In this document: positions 1-9,555 of the stretch, piece after piece | Numbering within the stretch: position 1 is the first letter of the stretch | How the letters are laid out: every line of letters starts with the position of its first letter | Assembly (NCBI RefSeq): GCF_000003605.2 | Contig: NW_003129857.1 | Location: forward strand, 62,658-79,852 | Length of the DNA stretch: 17,195 nucleotides | DNA from: Saccoglossus kowalevskii | Lineage: Eukaryota > Hemichordata > Enteropneusta > Harrimaniidae | Direction of reading: 5' to 3' | The notes under the pieces: model-generated | What the model saw: the letters and a program-made list of their open reading frames with translations, nothing else | Database searches by the model: none | What the model was told of the DNA's origin: nothing | Position numbers and translations under genes: made by a program

Positions 1-190
1 GGCATCTTGTTTTCTGTTAAGATTTTATTGGTAGGTTTGCAAATCTGTATCAGACTGTGCAACAACTCTCTCCATGAGTTTGCATTGAAATCCAGTCTAG
101 CATATATATACATTACATTGTACCAATGATATTATTACAAGATAAATGATTTGCTTCATTGAACACATACAGCAATGCACATTCACACTG

Positions 191-203
191 GGGTCAGTGA
201 CCT
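191..203. promoter_or_regulatory. IR1-type nuclear receptor-like palindrome
   Basis: The 13 bases GGGTCAGTGACCT form two inverted hexamers spaced by one base, one mismatch away from the ideal IR1 element bound by ecdysone-receptor or FXR-type heterodimers. No promoter is evident beside it, so a chance match or part of an old repeat is equally possible. Confidence 0.15.
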
Positions 204-398
204 TTGAATGTGTATCAGGAGTGATCAGTCAAGTAGAAAATATTTTATCAGATTTTCTCAATTTTTGCGTGATATTTTCATACAGGACATCTGTTCTTCA
301 TACCCAGGGAAGACTTTATACTCATGAATAAGGTGACCAAGTTTGATAAAGTTTGGAATAGAATTAGTAAAGTTATTGTGCACACAATAACATTATTA

Positions 399-430
399 AC
401 GACGACAACAACAACAACAACGACGACAAC
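399..430. repeat. Trinucleotide microsatellite (ACA/ACG)n
   Basis: About ten trinucleotide units alternate between ACA and ACG with clean three-base periodicity. Read on either strand it gives a run of Thr or Val in short open frames, which is an artefact of the repeat. Apart from this, positions 1-756 show no gene that I can support. Confidence 0.85.
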
Positions 431-756
431 GCCGGACAGAAATTTTTCCCTTAATATACCTTTCCCTTCCATCTTTGATGTTACGGGCAAGGTAAAAACT
501 ATAATTGTATAGCAAAAACGATTAATATGTAAAGTTCCGTGCTAAACGACGTGGATAAGTCATTTAAATGGAATTGAAAAAGCCCATCCATCATCTCCCA
601 CGAGCCGTTTTGGAGCATTGTTTTTAAATCTGAAAATGTTCCTATTTTCATTATAATTGCAGGCAGCTGAGCTATAAATAAATTATGTATAGCCTAAAAA
701 TACAACATTTTGCAGTGTGTATATTTATTTAGTTCAGTTTAAGTGCCATAGTTGTG

Positions 757-963
757 TTACGTTTTAAACAAGTCACTTGCAAAATACGTTGTGTTGATAC
801 CAAATTTGAACACGATCTGAGCGACTACTGTACATGAATAAAAAACAATGGCAATAAATGCAGCTCCTCGTACGGCAATAGATTTTATCTGCAAATAACA
901 GCCTAGATCTTGTTGATAGCAAAAGCCACATAACTTGTTCTTGGCCACAAAATAGCGTTCCAT
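757..963 (-). CDS. Candidate small ORF or first exon with one membrane segment (unrecognised)
   Basis: A 68-codon frame opens with ATG at 963-961 in a strong start context (AAAATGG) and closes with TAA. The N-terminal third is Cys-rich (C12, C15, C22), and residues about 33-52 form a hydrophobic stretch long enough for one transmembrane helix. Codon use looks plausible for a gene. It sits just downstream, on this strand, of the CpG-rich block at 1015-1312, as a first exon would. A possible internal donor (G|GTATCA) would let it continue into an exon left of the window. I do not recognise the family; a loose resemblance to Cys-rich tetraspan proteins is not enough to name it. It could be a chance open frame. 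Confidence 0.25.
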   Translation of the reverse strand: MERYFVAKNKLCGFCYQQDLGCYLQIKSIAVRGAAFIAIVFYSCTVVAQIVFKFGINTTYFASDLFKT

Positions 964-1014
964 TTTCTACCATCCTTAGTTTTGTGGCCTTACGTAGCAC
1001 ACCGACTTAATTTT

Positions 1015-1312
1015 ATGGATGACATCCGCGTACGCATTAAAAAAATCTCCGAAGACGAGTCTCCACAAATCAGTTTTCTGTCCGAAACTTGTCGACTCAT
1101 ATTGTCGCAAAGCACCAGCTTGTTGTGAAACTCGTTTTGGACTACCTCAAAACGTGCCAATTTTGTCGTAAATGATCTTCTGCACATGCATAGCCAGGAA
1201 TTCCAACATGGCGACCACACCACCAAAACACGCGAGCATAAAAGTTCAGAGGAAAAATGGAGGGATTGTTGTAGCCTGGTATGCAATTGACGTCGGCCGG
1301 GAGAGATGACGT
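1015..1312. promoter_or_regulatory. CpG-rich block, candidate bidirectional promoter
   Basis: This 300-bp block contains many CpG dinucleotides and is visibly less AT-rich than the DNA on both sides. It holds a CRE-like TGACGTCG and a second TGACGT near its right edge (about 1289-1313), and CAACATGGCGAC at 1204-1215, which resembles the YY1 element found at many housekeeping start sites. Candidate starts diverge from it: an ATG at 963 on the minus strand and an ATG at 1208 on the plus strand. It also contains several short open frames on both strands, including a 37-codon plus frame from 1015. The promoter role is inference. Confidence 0.35.
1208..1309 (+). CDS. Candidate first exon or micro-ORF, 33 codons (unrecognised)
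   Basis: The ATG at 1208 has a strong context (A at -3, G at +4) and reads 33 codons to TGA at 1307. The peptide is basic in the middle (IKVQRKNGG) and then hydrophobic. A splice-donor-like G|GTATGC at 1279 would end a first exon after 24 codons, but no convincing downstream exon is visible before LRRC58, which would be convergent. The product is unrecognised. The ATG may simply be part of a YY1-like promoter motif. Confidence 0.18.
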   Translation: MATTPPKHASIKVQRKNGGIVVAWYAIDVGRER

Positions 1313-1862
1313 TTACACAGCTATACGTACTTCAACATATGCCTCCTCCTGCGGTTCAATTCGTAATACCAGCTGTGTAGTCCTGTGGTTTTAGCAGCAT
1401 GATTTTTTTTTTCGCCCTCTCACATCAGTTTTGGGGTCTCCATCCATGAAAATAAATCAGTATGGCCTAACTATGATGGCAAAAGTAGCTCATTGTAAAA
1501 ACCCTGTTTTATTTACACAATGATACTTTGGCTGCATAAATAGACCTTGGCTACAAAGAAAGCAGACATTACCGATACGTATTAACCATCGTTACAATAT
1601 TGTAAAACTATTTATTTTTACAGGTTCTAGTATATAATTTCATTATTTTGAGCATACTCAACAAGAAAGGGAAACATCAATTCAATTAGTGGATTTTACT
1701 TATAAGCAAAAATAAAACCCAGTGAATACATTTCTATAAGGACATGTCAAATAAGCAACAAATAATGATTTGTTTTTAAAAACAAAACACAAAATATTAC
1801 AATGACATAATTAAACAATATTTCTTTGAATGACAGACTGCTTGTAAGTTGAAGGCAATATA

Positions 1863-2061
1863 CTGTCAAACATGTTTTAGTAGCTACATGCAATTTTAGC
1901 GAATTTTACTCCATGCATGAATTAACTAAATCTTAATTTAGCTAAAGTGTCGACAATTTCATTGTGAGAATATACTTTATTTTAAATTATAGTGACATCT
2001 TGAACTAGCGAAATTACAGATTAGCTAAAATAACATGCTAGCTAAAAGACATGTTTTACAG
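1863..2061. mobile_element. MITE, 199 bp, TA target duplication (family B)
   Basis: The left end starts CTGTCAAACATGTTTTAG and the right end, read inverted, starts CTGTAAAACATGTCTTTTAG. This is an imperfect terminal inverted repeat of about 20-24 bp, flanked on both sides by TA. The interior is AT-rich, has repeated TTAGCTAAA motifs and shows no open frame. TA duplication is typical of Tc1/mariner-type transposition. The outermost CTGTNAAA is shared with the family A elements at 4841, 9784, 12498 and 15635, but the interior is different. Confidence 0.7.
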
Positions 2062-2063
2062 TA

Positions 2064-3415
2064 TACTGAAAAACACTTTACACAAATAAAGTAATAAGCA
2101 CACTGATATCAAATAAGTTTTGCTCAATTTGATTAGGTTTTTAATGAAATATAGACACATGTATAAGTAATTACAAATATAATAAAATTAACATAAAATC
2201 AGGACTATGATTTAATAGTTGTAAATTGCAAACTCCAGTGAAATATGCAAGTATTCTGGATTTCCAGTCAAAAGGTATTGACTTGACACTGATTAGTGAC
2301 ATTTACTCTAGTCAATTATTATCAGGAAATGACTATCACAAGATTTTATCGTCATAAATTCCCTTAAATCTTAAAGCACCAACATTTATAGCTGCATAAT
2401 TTTAATAAATAACAGCATCAGTGTCCCTTTTCATTAAAAACACAATTATTATTATACTATTATTATATTACAATGTCATTATAGCCAATTATATTTGAAC
2501 AAGTTAGTATCTAACTGACAACCAACCCTGACAGTGAGCAACTTAAATATCAGTTGGTTTTGATGACCAATCCAATTTGAGTTTGTTTACAATATGTTCA
2601 AGCTAATCAGAAAACACCTTCATCATGAATGGCTTAAAAGTAACCACAATACCCCTGAGGATTATAGGAAGTGGCAGTTATGAACACTGACATATTATGA
2701 ACGTAATTCTCATAAAAATATGGCAGTATGCAAAATATATTGTGACTGAATGCATTATTAAAGGAATACTGATTGCAGTAAAGGTCACTCAAGTACTGGT
2801 ATTATGTAGATTTTACACCATTTGCGTCATCTTTTGAGAAACTGCCCTCAATGTGAGAGTGGACAATTTGGCAATTGTCTTCATTTGTTTATATTTCACT
2901 ATCATGAGAACCATAGGATAGGTATGAAAGGACTCATTTTTACACATAGCTAAAAAAAATGATAAAACTCTAAGTTGACTTCATGGGGGTCTTTTACCTT
3001 CTAAAAAATATTTGCAAATTGGACGCACATTCGTACTATGAATCTATTTCAGAATATACACCCAACATCAATTGTCCGATTAAAATACACCCATCCCAAA
3101 AATATTTATCACAATTTTTGCATGTCTCTCGAAACATATCCGACAGCTTTAGAAATGTTGGGTACTAGACATATTTACAATATACTATTATTTGTTTATA
3201 TCATTTGAGAATATTTGTTAATCAGTTAATTAATTGGAGACGTAATTACAACCTACAAGTATGCTTAGCTTTCTTGGGCAAGATTTCTTATTTGTGAACA
3301 GTAAAAAGCAGTATAAACAAGACTGTATTTACAATGCAGTGTATCAAAACTGCTATAATATGCATGATTAAAACAGGAATAATGTCAGACTAGTGAATAG
3401 CAGCTGGTGGAGTTT
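2064..3415. other. AT-rich non-coding stretch downstream of LRRC58
   Basis: I find no supported gene or recognisable element here. One 61-codon plus-strand frame at 2983-3168 has no recognisable domain and no splice signals. The stretch lies between the candidate promoter block on the left and the probable LRRC58 polyadenylation signal on the right. Confidence 0.5.
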
Positions 3416-3421
3416 TTTATT
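3416..3421 (-). terminator. LRRC58: Probable LRRC58 polyadenylation signal AATAAA
   Basis: On the minus strand AATAAA lies about 187 bases beyond the LRRC58 stop codon and is the first canonical hexamer in that direction. It implies a short 3' untranslated region of about 200 bases. Use of more distal sites is possible, since this gene has a long 3' UTR in vertebrates. Confidence 0.45.
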
Positions 3422-3607
3422 GTTAGTGAGTACCGCTGGTGTAAATGAACTATTAATAAATATTAATGTTGTGTGTGTGCACGAATGCAGCTCAGCTCGT
3501 CATACAGGATAGTTTGTAAGATGACGAAAACGAAAATATTTCGTGTGAAGTAGAAAGTAATATTTTTGACTAGATTCTGCATTCATTTCATTTGATTCCA
3601 GTAAATC

Positions 3608-3801
3608 TCAACCAAGTAAAACTTTCTTAATTTTTGAGGTCGGTACACCTGACTCGTCTTCTGATAATTCTGATTCACTACTACTGCATGATCCAGGAGT
3701 TGCACACTGTGGTGAACAAAGATACTGCAGCAATGGTAGACGATATTTACCGCAGAAATCAACAAACTTCACATGCTCAACTCTTGATTCAAAATAAACT
3801 C
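3608..3801 (-). CDS. LRRC58: LRRC58, coding exon 3 (C-terminus)
   Basis: The acceptor TTGTTTACAG precedes this exon, which begins with the last two bases of a split Gly codon and ends with TGA at 3610-3608. It encodes joined residues 294-357. The segment includes KFVDFCGKYRLPL and YLCSPQC, which match the highly conserved C-terminal block of animal LRRC58, then a Ser/Glu/Asp-rich acidic linker and the conserved terminal KKVLLG. With the CVNPNC of exon 2, the Cys residues C287, C292, C310, C322 and C326 form a CxNPxC-x17-C-x11-C-x3-C pattern. That pattern suggests metal binding; this function is inference. The frame is undamaged. Confidence 0.95.
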
Positions 3802-4353
3802 CTGTAAACAAACAAAAAATGTATTAGTGTTAATTATTCGCCATTCACACTATTGGTAATCTGAATGCAATCTCTAATGACAGAAATGTCTGTGTATAAC
3901 TGCATGATTTTTTTGGGTGGTGTGTTGTACGTCGAAAAGCCCTCCTGGTTTGTTTTTTTTTCAGAGTTTTTGAAAGCAAAAACACATTGATTCAAGCTAC
4001 GTTCAGTCCATAAGGAAGTAAGTAAGATTTGTTATAAATGGCTAGAAAAATGTTTTTAGTGTTTTGTATGGTTTGTTATCTAAGCTGGTACTCAAATAGA
4101 GCGTTATTATTTGACAGTATATATTTTATTTGATAAAACAACCAATCAGGTGCCTTGTTTCAAATGCATGTGCAGAATAATGTTTGTTTCAACAAGGTAA
4201 TATCTGATTTTGTTGACAAATTTAGTTAGAGGAGAGAGCTCCAAGATCCCAATTTCCTTAGATACTGTTTCAGATTTAGCTAAGCAAATAGTAAGATCAT
4301 CTGATTAGAATTATTAATGTGTATTACGCAATGCATTATGGGAGTAAACTCAC
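3802..4353 (-). other. LRRC58: LRRC58 intron 2 (552 bp)
   Basis: The minus-strand boundaries are G|GTGAGT at 4353 and a pyrimidine-rich ..TTTACAG at 3802, interrupting the codon in phase 1. The interior is AT-rich with no recognisable element. Confidence 0.9.
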
Positions 4354-4760
4354 CTTTACAATTGGGATTGACACATTTACAGGCAGAACCAAGGTAGTGA
4401 ACAAGATCTCTGGGTAAATCAGCATTATTGTAAGGCACATTGTTAGACTTAATAGCTCGGCCAGAAAGTTCAAGTAGCGATGGTGGCTGGTACGTCAGAT
4501 CACGACAGAACCGCATTACTAATGGGTTTCCACGAAGACTTAATTCAGCAAGGTTTTTCAACTTCACAATTTGCGTGGGTAAAGTTGTGAGTGAATTGTT
4601 ATGCAGACTCAGTGATTCTAAGTTTGTTAATTTCACAAAATCCGATGGAAGCTGTTGAATTTTATTATCACATAACACAAGAGAAATCAGGCTGTTTAGA
4701 CTTCCGATTTCAGCAGGAATTTCAGTTAGTTGGTTTCCTCCCAAATACAGTATTTCCAAT
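4354..4760 (-). CDS. LRRC58: LRRC58, coding exon 2 (central and C-terminal leucine-rich repeats)
   Basis: The exon follows TTTTGTTTTCAG and ends at a consensus donor AAAG|GTGAGT. Its 407 bases encode joined residues 158-294. It holds four leucine-rich repeats whose consensus Asn residues fall at about 167, 190, 213 and 236, a regular 23-residue spacing, with motifs YLGGNQL, LVLCDNKI, SLHNNSL and SLRGNPLV. After the repeats come the family-specific RDLTYQPPSLLEL, a DLPRDLVHYLGSA segment and the first Cys pair, CVNPNC. All of these correspond to vertebrate LRRC58 in the same order. No stop or frameshift is seen. Confidence 0.96.
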
Positions 4761-4840
4761 CTGAAAACAAAAATATCAAACAACGTGTTATTCTAAATAC
4801 TTGTGTAATCTTGGTGCAGTATGACCATTAAGAACACGTA

Positions 4841-4981
4841 CTGTAAAATACTTTATTTCAGCTGGAATTAATTTTCACTGATTTTTAATGAGTTGAATAA
4901 AAAATATAGAAAAAAAGGTATTTTCACTGATTTATCCCTTCAACAAGAATAAATTCCCATTGAAACTAAAGTATTTTACAG
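4841..4981 (+). mobile_element. Family A MITE, copy 1 (141 bp, internally deleted)
   Basis: The termini CTGTAAAATAC and GTATTTTACAG are perfect inverted repeats flanked by TA on both sides. Internal sequence (GGAATTAATTTTCACTGATTT and GAGTTGAAT) matches the copy at 9784-9981 in the same orientation. It lacks about 55 bases, mainly the segment after the left end that reads GACTTTTTGGGTC in the longer copy. It has no coding capacity and lies 80 bp upstream, on the plus-strand coordinate, of the exon 2 acceptor region. Confidence 0.85.
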
Positions 4982-5790
4982 TACTCTGAAGTCGGTCTCA
5001 TATTATGGCAACTGTTCGTAGACAACACTGAACAGTTTACATAGGCAAGTTTTTTATGTTATCTCCCTGCATTGATGTTTTCAATTCAAGCATGAATTGT
5101 ACATCTGTTTATGGCCTAAAACCTAGACTGAATACCAATTTGTTCTAAAGAGGATGTCACCGAGTTTAATAGTCTAGACAATCCACATAAAAACAGTGGT
5201 TTGTGATCTTTGGTTCTTTAGTAGTCATAAGTGCAAGGAATGTGTGAAGTGTCAATCAACACTTGTCCATTTCCGTTCAGGAATTAGCAGTTTTCAGCAG
5301 ATATGCTTCAGTTTTGAACCGATTGGTGATTATATATTATAGGTATCCAGATTACTTTTGAAAATTTACATAATGTTAGTAAAATACTGAAAACTTGTTT
5401 TTCATACATACAATGAAATTGGACAAACTATAGCATATACGTTTGTAAGATATCTCTGGGGTAGAACAAGCACATGTATCTTGAGAAAACCAAGTCAAAC
5501 TGTCTAACCAGTGTCTGGTTATAAAATCCACCTTCTTGTCGTTGGCGTGTACTTAGTAACATAGGAACCAGAAAACTTATAACTTGTCTATTCAGGATTA
5601 TAATAGAATGTGGATATGGATGATTCAGTTTCTAAAGTGTGTACCGGTAATTTATGTTTTCTTTTTGTCTGACGTTTTTAAATATATCTGATCTGTAAGT
5701 GGCTAACTAATGTGGTGTTATTAAGTGAATACATAAAATAAATGTTAACATTATTCATACCCTCTTAAAATTAGTCAGTTTAATTAATAA

Positions 5791-6222
5791 TCTCGGTATA
5801 CAAAAACTATTTTCAACATTGTACACCAGGAGATCGATGAGAATAAATTAGCAGGACTTCTCAGTTTTTCACTGGTGGAGAGTATTACAATATACATGTT
5901 CAGGGCCCAATACAAAGCAAGGTCAGTTTACCTTTCAAAAGTAATTATTCAATGTCAGCCTAAACATGTTTGCAGACATCAACATCAATCAATCCACTCA
6001 ATTTTGAATAGCAAAAATTACAGCTATGATCAGAAAGGAAGTAGGTACACACATCCAATGGGTTTCCAAAAAATGGGTAATAAAAAAGAAATTGAAGACA
6101 AGTTACTTTTCATGATATCATGCTCATTCAACAAAGATGTGTTCAGTTTTGAGAAACAACCAGACATTACCAATTGCACCAACATGCCAGAGGATAAAAA
6201 AATTCAAAAGTTATTCCAGTAG
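5791..6222 (+). other. Unexplained 143-codon open frame inside LRRC58 intron 1
   Basis: The frame is open from just after TAA at 5788 to TAG at 6220-6222, unusually long for DNA this AT-rich. The first methionine is at about 5896 (ATGTTC). The early part reads QEIDENKLAGLLSFSL, which faintly recalls the second half of a SAM domain but has an insertion where the family is compact, so I do not call it. The rest is rich in Lys, Asn, Gln and Ser, with no motif I recognise. There are no clear splice sites or promoter. It may be a decayed exon, a retrocopy fragment or chance. Confidence 0.2.
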
Positions 6223-7284
6223 CCAAATTTATACAGAACAGATTTAGCGCCAGACACCAACCCACAGGGAAATATTTCCCTTCTAGTATTACTCTATGAT
6301 TCTTTATTATCATTTTACTGTTTTATTTCATTTTACTTTGCAATTTAAGTAACTTTTTTTTCTTTTGAGATGTCACTGCTGTACTTTCACGAAGTCAGTG
6401 TTATGTAAATAATCATTATTATCAAAGACATTCATTTATACACAGTCCCTCTATCACTGTGGACTGTGATTAATACAACTAATAGCTTTTCATTTCTAAT
6501 CAGTACATAACAGGCATTCACTGTCACAACTATTTACTGAATGAATAGTCTAATAAAAGTTTTCAATGGTGAAATAGGGTTATGCATCCAAGGCCAACAA
6601 ACAGCTGACATACTGTAAAACCATAAAATTTTCACTTTTTTGATCATACTCATTGGGCTTTAAGTTCATGAATTTGGCAGGGAAATAATGAGTTATATTG
6701 TTATTTTACATATTCATGTGGCTTTAATTAAGGCTTATTTTTCGTCAGTGAAAGTTATTACATTTACATTTAATTGATTGACCTCACTGTACATCATGGT
6801 ATTAAATATTAATAAGCTCATTTGCTATTGTGAGTGGTACGGGAACAGAACTTGAACTGCACATGATTTGTTTGGGCTATTAAAGATGATTCATATTGCA
6901 ATAAATCAATATTCTACATTATTTTTTTTCAGAGATGGATTTATTTGATTCTGAATAGACAGAATGCAAATATGTGCTGAGTTCTTGTTGAAAGACAAGA
7001 CTTATTTTCATCCACTGTTTCAAGTGTTTCTCTTGCTCTAAATAAGTTCTTGGCGGCCATTTTTGTCTGAGGTCTATTTTGTTTACATCCAACTTCTCTC
7101 ACAATTGTATTAACATATATATAACCTTGTTGTTATGATCGCCATCATTTTTCCCACAACATTTGTATGTATTTTAATGTAATTATGTGATCTTGAATTT
7201 GAGATTTCAAGATGAAATAGAATATAAAGTTACATTTCAATTTAGAAAGGGAAAGAAAACAAACAAGCAGCCTGTCGGCTGAGA

Positions 7285-7915
7285 TAGCTCAGCTGTTAGC
7301 AATGCACATGGCAATTAAAGAACTGAAGATATCATTAGAAAATGAACAAATCTGATAGAGGTCCACATGTAGTACCTATATGTATAATATATCAAAGCAA
7401 TTGAACTTGTGGTTTTCAACAAGAAGTCGAAAATATCACATTTTACCAAAAATTACAAAAATATTCAACAAAATTAGAGAATTAAAGATATCATCATGAA
7501 ATAAACAAATCTGAGAGAGGTCCACATGTAGTACCTATCTATGTAATATCAAAGCAATTGGACTTGCGGTTTTCAACAAGAAGTCGAAAATATCACTTTT
7601 TACCAAAAATTACAAAAATATTCACCAAAATTAGAGAATTAAAGATATCATTACAAAATAAACAAATCTGAGAGAGGTCCACATGTAGTACCTATATATG
7701 TAATATCAAAGCAATTGGACTTGCGGTTTTCAACAAGAAGTTGAAAATATCACTTTTTACTAAAAATGACAAAAATATTCACCAAAATTAGAGAATTAAA
7801 GATATCACTACAAAATGAACAAATCTGAGAGAGGTCCACATGTAGTACCGGAGACGGAGACGGACAATCACTCATATGATAAGCTCCGCTCGACAAAGTC
7901 GACAAGCGGAGCTAA
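7285..7915. mobile_element. Pearl-like element: 157-bp tandem core repeats plus terminal hairpin
   Basis: A core unit recurs about 3.3 times, with GATATCA at 7328, 7487, 7644 and 7801 (spacings 159, 157, 157). Each unit includes GAGGTCCACATGTAGTACC, and the full units also include TTCAACAAGAAGT. The last partial unit runs into GGAGACGGAGACGGACAATC and an inverted repeat, AGCTCCGCTCGAC / GTCGACAAGCGGAGCT (7882-7913), followed by AA. A unique left flank, ~160-bp core repeats and a structured right end is the layout of 'pearl' elements described in oysters, thought to be non-autonomous Helitron relatives. The left flank contains TAGCTCAGCTGTTAGC (7285-7300), which looks like a tRNA A box. Exact ends are uncertain. 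Confidence 0.65.
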
Positions 7916-8038
7916 AAACAATTGTAATATTGGATTCTAGAAGTAAATGGTGTACGTGTTTAAATGCATGCACAATGCAATCTAATGGTATACATTATTT
8001 ATATGACAAAACAATCCAGCAGATATAGTACAACAGTA

Positions 8039-8097
8039 AGGGACGATGTCAAAAGATCAATGTCAGATAAAAAACTCGATCTTTTGACGTTGTCCCT
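8039..8097 (+). other. 20-bp hairpin with 19-nt loop
   Basis: The left arm AGGGACGATGTCAAAAGATC (8039-8058) and the right arm GATCTTTTGACGTTGTCCCT (8078-8097) are inverted repeats with two differences. In a plus-strand RNA both differences become G-U wobbles, so the stem is fully paired; in a minus-strand RNA they are A-C mismatches. Stem and loop sizes are close to those of an animal pre-miRNA, but pairing stops abruptly outside the arms, which is against a normal pri-miRNA. It may instead be the residue of a foldback element. It is antisense to the LRRC58 transcript. Confidence 0.4.
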
Positions 8098-8719
8098 AAG
8101 GTCTCAAAATGTCATCAAAACCATTCTGTATACACTAGTGCAAATCAAGGTCAAATACAAAGTACAGTGATATACCTGCACTTTCCGAAATGTTGTGTCT
8201 ATGAATAAATAAAAAAAATATACAGTTCACAAATGTTATCATTATTCAATATATTCACAGGTCAAGGAAAAAAAAACAGTGCTATTAAGTTGACCTCAAA
8301 TTGTCCTCAACATAAACATTATTTCTGGTTTTTTTTATATTTTGGTACAGCATTTTGCAAATATTTTTTTATAATTTAAATGTGATTTGAAGATTTGCTG
8401 CAGACCATTGGAAGGGGAAATTGGGGGAATTTGTCGTTACAAATTCTTTTGCAGAGATACAGGTGATAGATTATAATAATTATGTTTATTAATATTTTCT
8501 GGTATTTGCATTTCATGTTTTTAAAAGTAACAGCTGTGAGCCAGTGATTACCCGATACTTATTTCAAACTAAAAATTCTAACAGCCATTATATTTTATAA
8601 TAAGATCAAGTTATGAACACAAACCTGACAATAGAACACAAATTATTGCTTCAACAAACAATTGACCAATGATAACATTTTTTAAGTCTTGCAGTACAAT
8701 CATTTGTCATCTACTAATA

Positions 8720-8745
8720 CTGTGGAATAATAAAGTATTCTACAG
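8720..8745. mobile_element. 26-bp ends-only remnant of a family A MITE
   Basis: CTGTGGAATA is followed after five bases by GTATTCTACAG, and the whole is flanked by TA on each side. These match the left and right termini of the family A MITEs (compare GTATTCCACAG at 12679-12689). Even the AATAAAG preceding the right end is preserved as in copies 3 and 4. The simplest reading is an element that lost all of its interior, though a chance palindrome in AT-rich DNA is possible. Confidence 0.45.
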
Positions 8746-9512
8746 TATATATTTACTGTGCAACAACTGAAAGAAATGTTCTTTTTCTAAAGATAAAATA
8801 TTACTATAATTACTAGGAATACATTATCGTATGTATCGATAATAGATGATTTTGAAATACCGGTAAATAGGGTAAAACCCAATCTGATTAAAATTAGATG
8901 TAATTTTTTTTTATTGTTATTTTAAGAATATATTTTGGCTTTACTTGTTGTTATCAAGGTTTTTTCATATATTGTTAAGCTGACTGTGAAATTGTGGAAT
9001 CTTTGGGAAATTCTGGATTTTGGAAAATTCTCAAAAACTAAGTTTTTAGTAAATTTCAGTTTCTGATTGCACTCAAGTTATTAAACCATATAGTGTCAAT
9101 ACGATAATATATAGAAACAAATTTTTAAAATGAAAATGTTTCATAAAAAAAAAATATTACTGGTAATAAAATAGATGGTCAATACCTTATTTTGTTTAAT
9201 TTATTGTGAAGGTACCTGGGTACCGTGGTATTTACAATTACATCAGTGTACACTGTCTGTATATTGCATCATCTGTACTGTACTATGGTGTATATTGCCA
9301 TATGGTGCATGAACACATTTTATAACAACACAAAATGTAGATGCTCAACTAATTCAAGATTGGTACTAGCTCTTTTTGGCATGTGTAAAATTGGTGTGGT
9401 GAAGAACATCCTACACTGGCGGTATAATTCCCTGTGACTAACATAAACTGAACAAAACTGCTGTAATCCCTCTGCAAACACAACGGATTAAGAATTTCAG
9501 AGATCCCATAAC

Positions 9513-9553
9513 ATCATAGACCTTAGAAAACATTGTTTTCTAAGGTCTGTGAT
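9513..9553. repeat. Near-perfect 20-bp palindrome with 1-nt centre
   Basis: The arms ATCATAGACCTTAGAAAACA and TGTTTTCTAAGGTCTGTGAT are inverted copies with one difference, a U-G wobble in plus-strand RNA, separated by a single T at 9533. Such a tight palindrome could extrude as a cruciform or come from a collapsed inverted duplication. No matching element is seen elsewhere in the window. Confidence 0.6.
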
Positions 9554-9555
9554 AA

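Noticed and set aside
278-512. Frames with poly-Val or poly-Thr on either strand
   Set aside because: They are translations of the ACA/ACG microsatellite.
990-1286. 98-codon minus-strand frame with alternative start
   Set aside because: No recognisable motif; the region looks like a promoter block and is open in several frames at once. A donor-like GTAAGG near its end kept it under consideration.
7285-7300. tRNA gene suggested by TAGCTCAGCTGTTAGC
   Set aside because: There is no B box, anticodon stem or acceptor pairing in the following 60 bases.
9225-9437. 70-codon plus-strand frame
   Set aside because: Composition is dominated by Tyr, Cys and Ile from AT-rich DNA; no domain or context.
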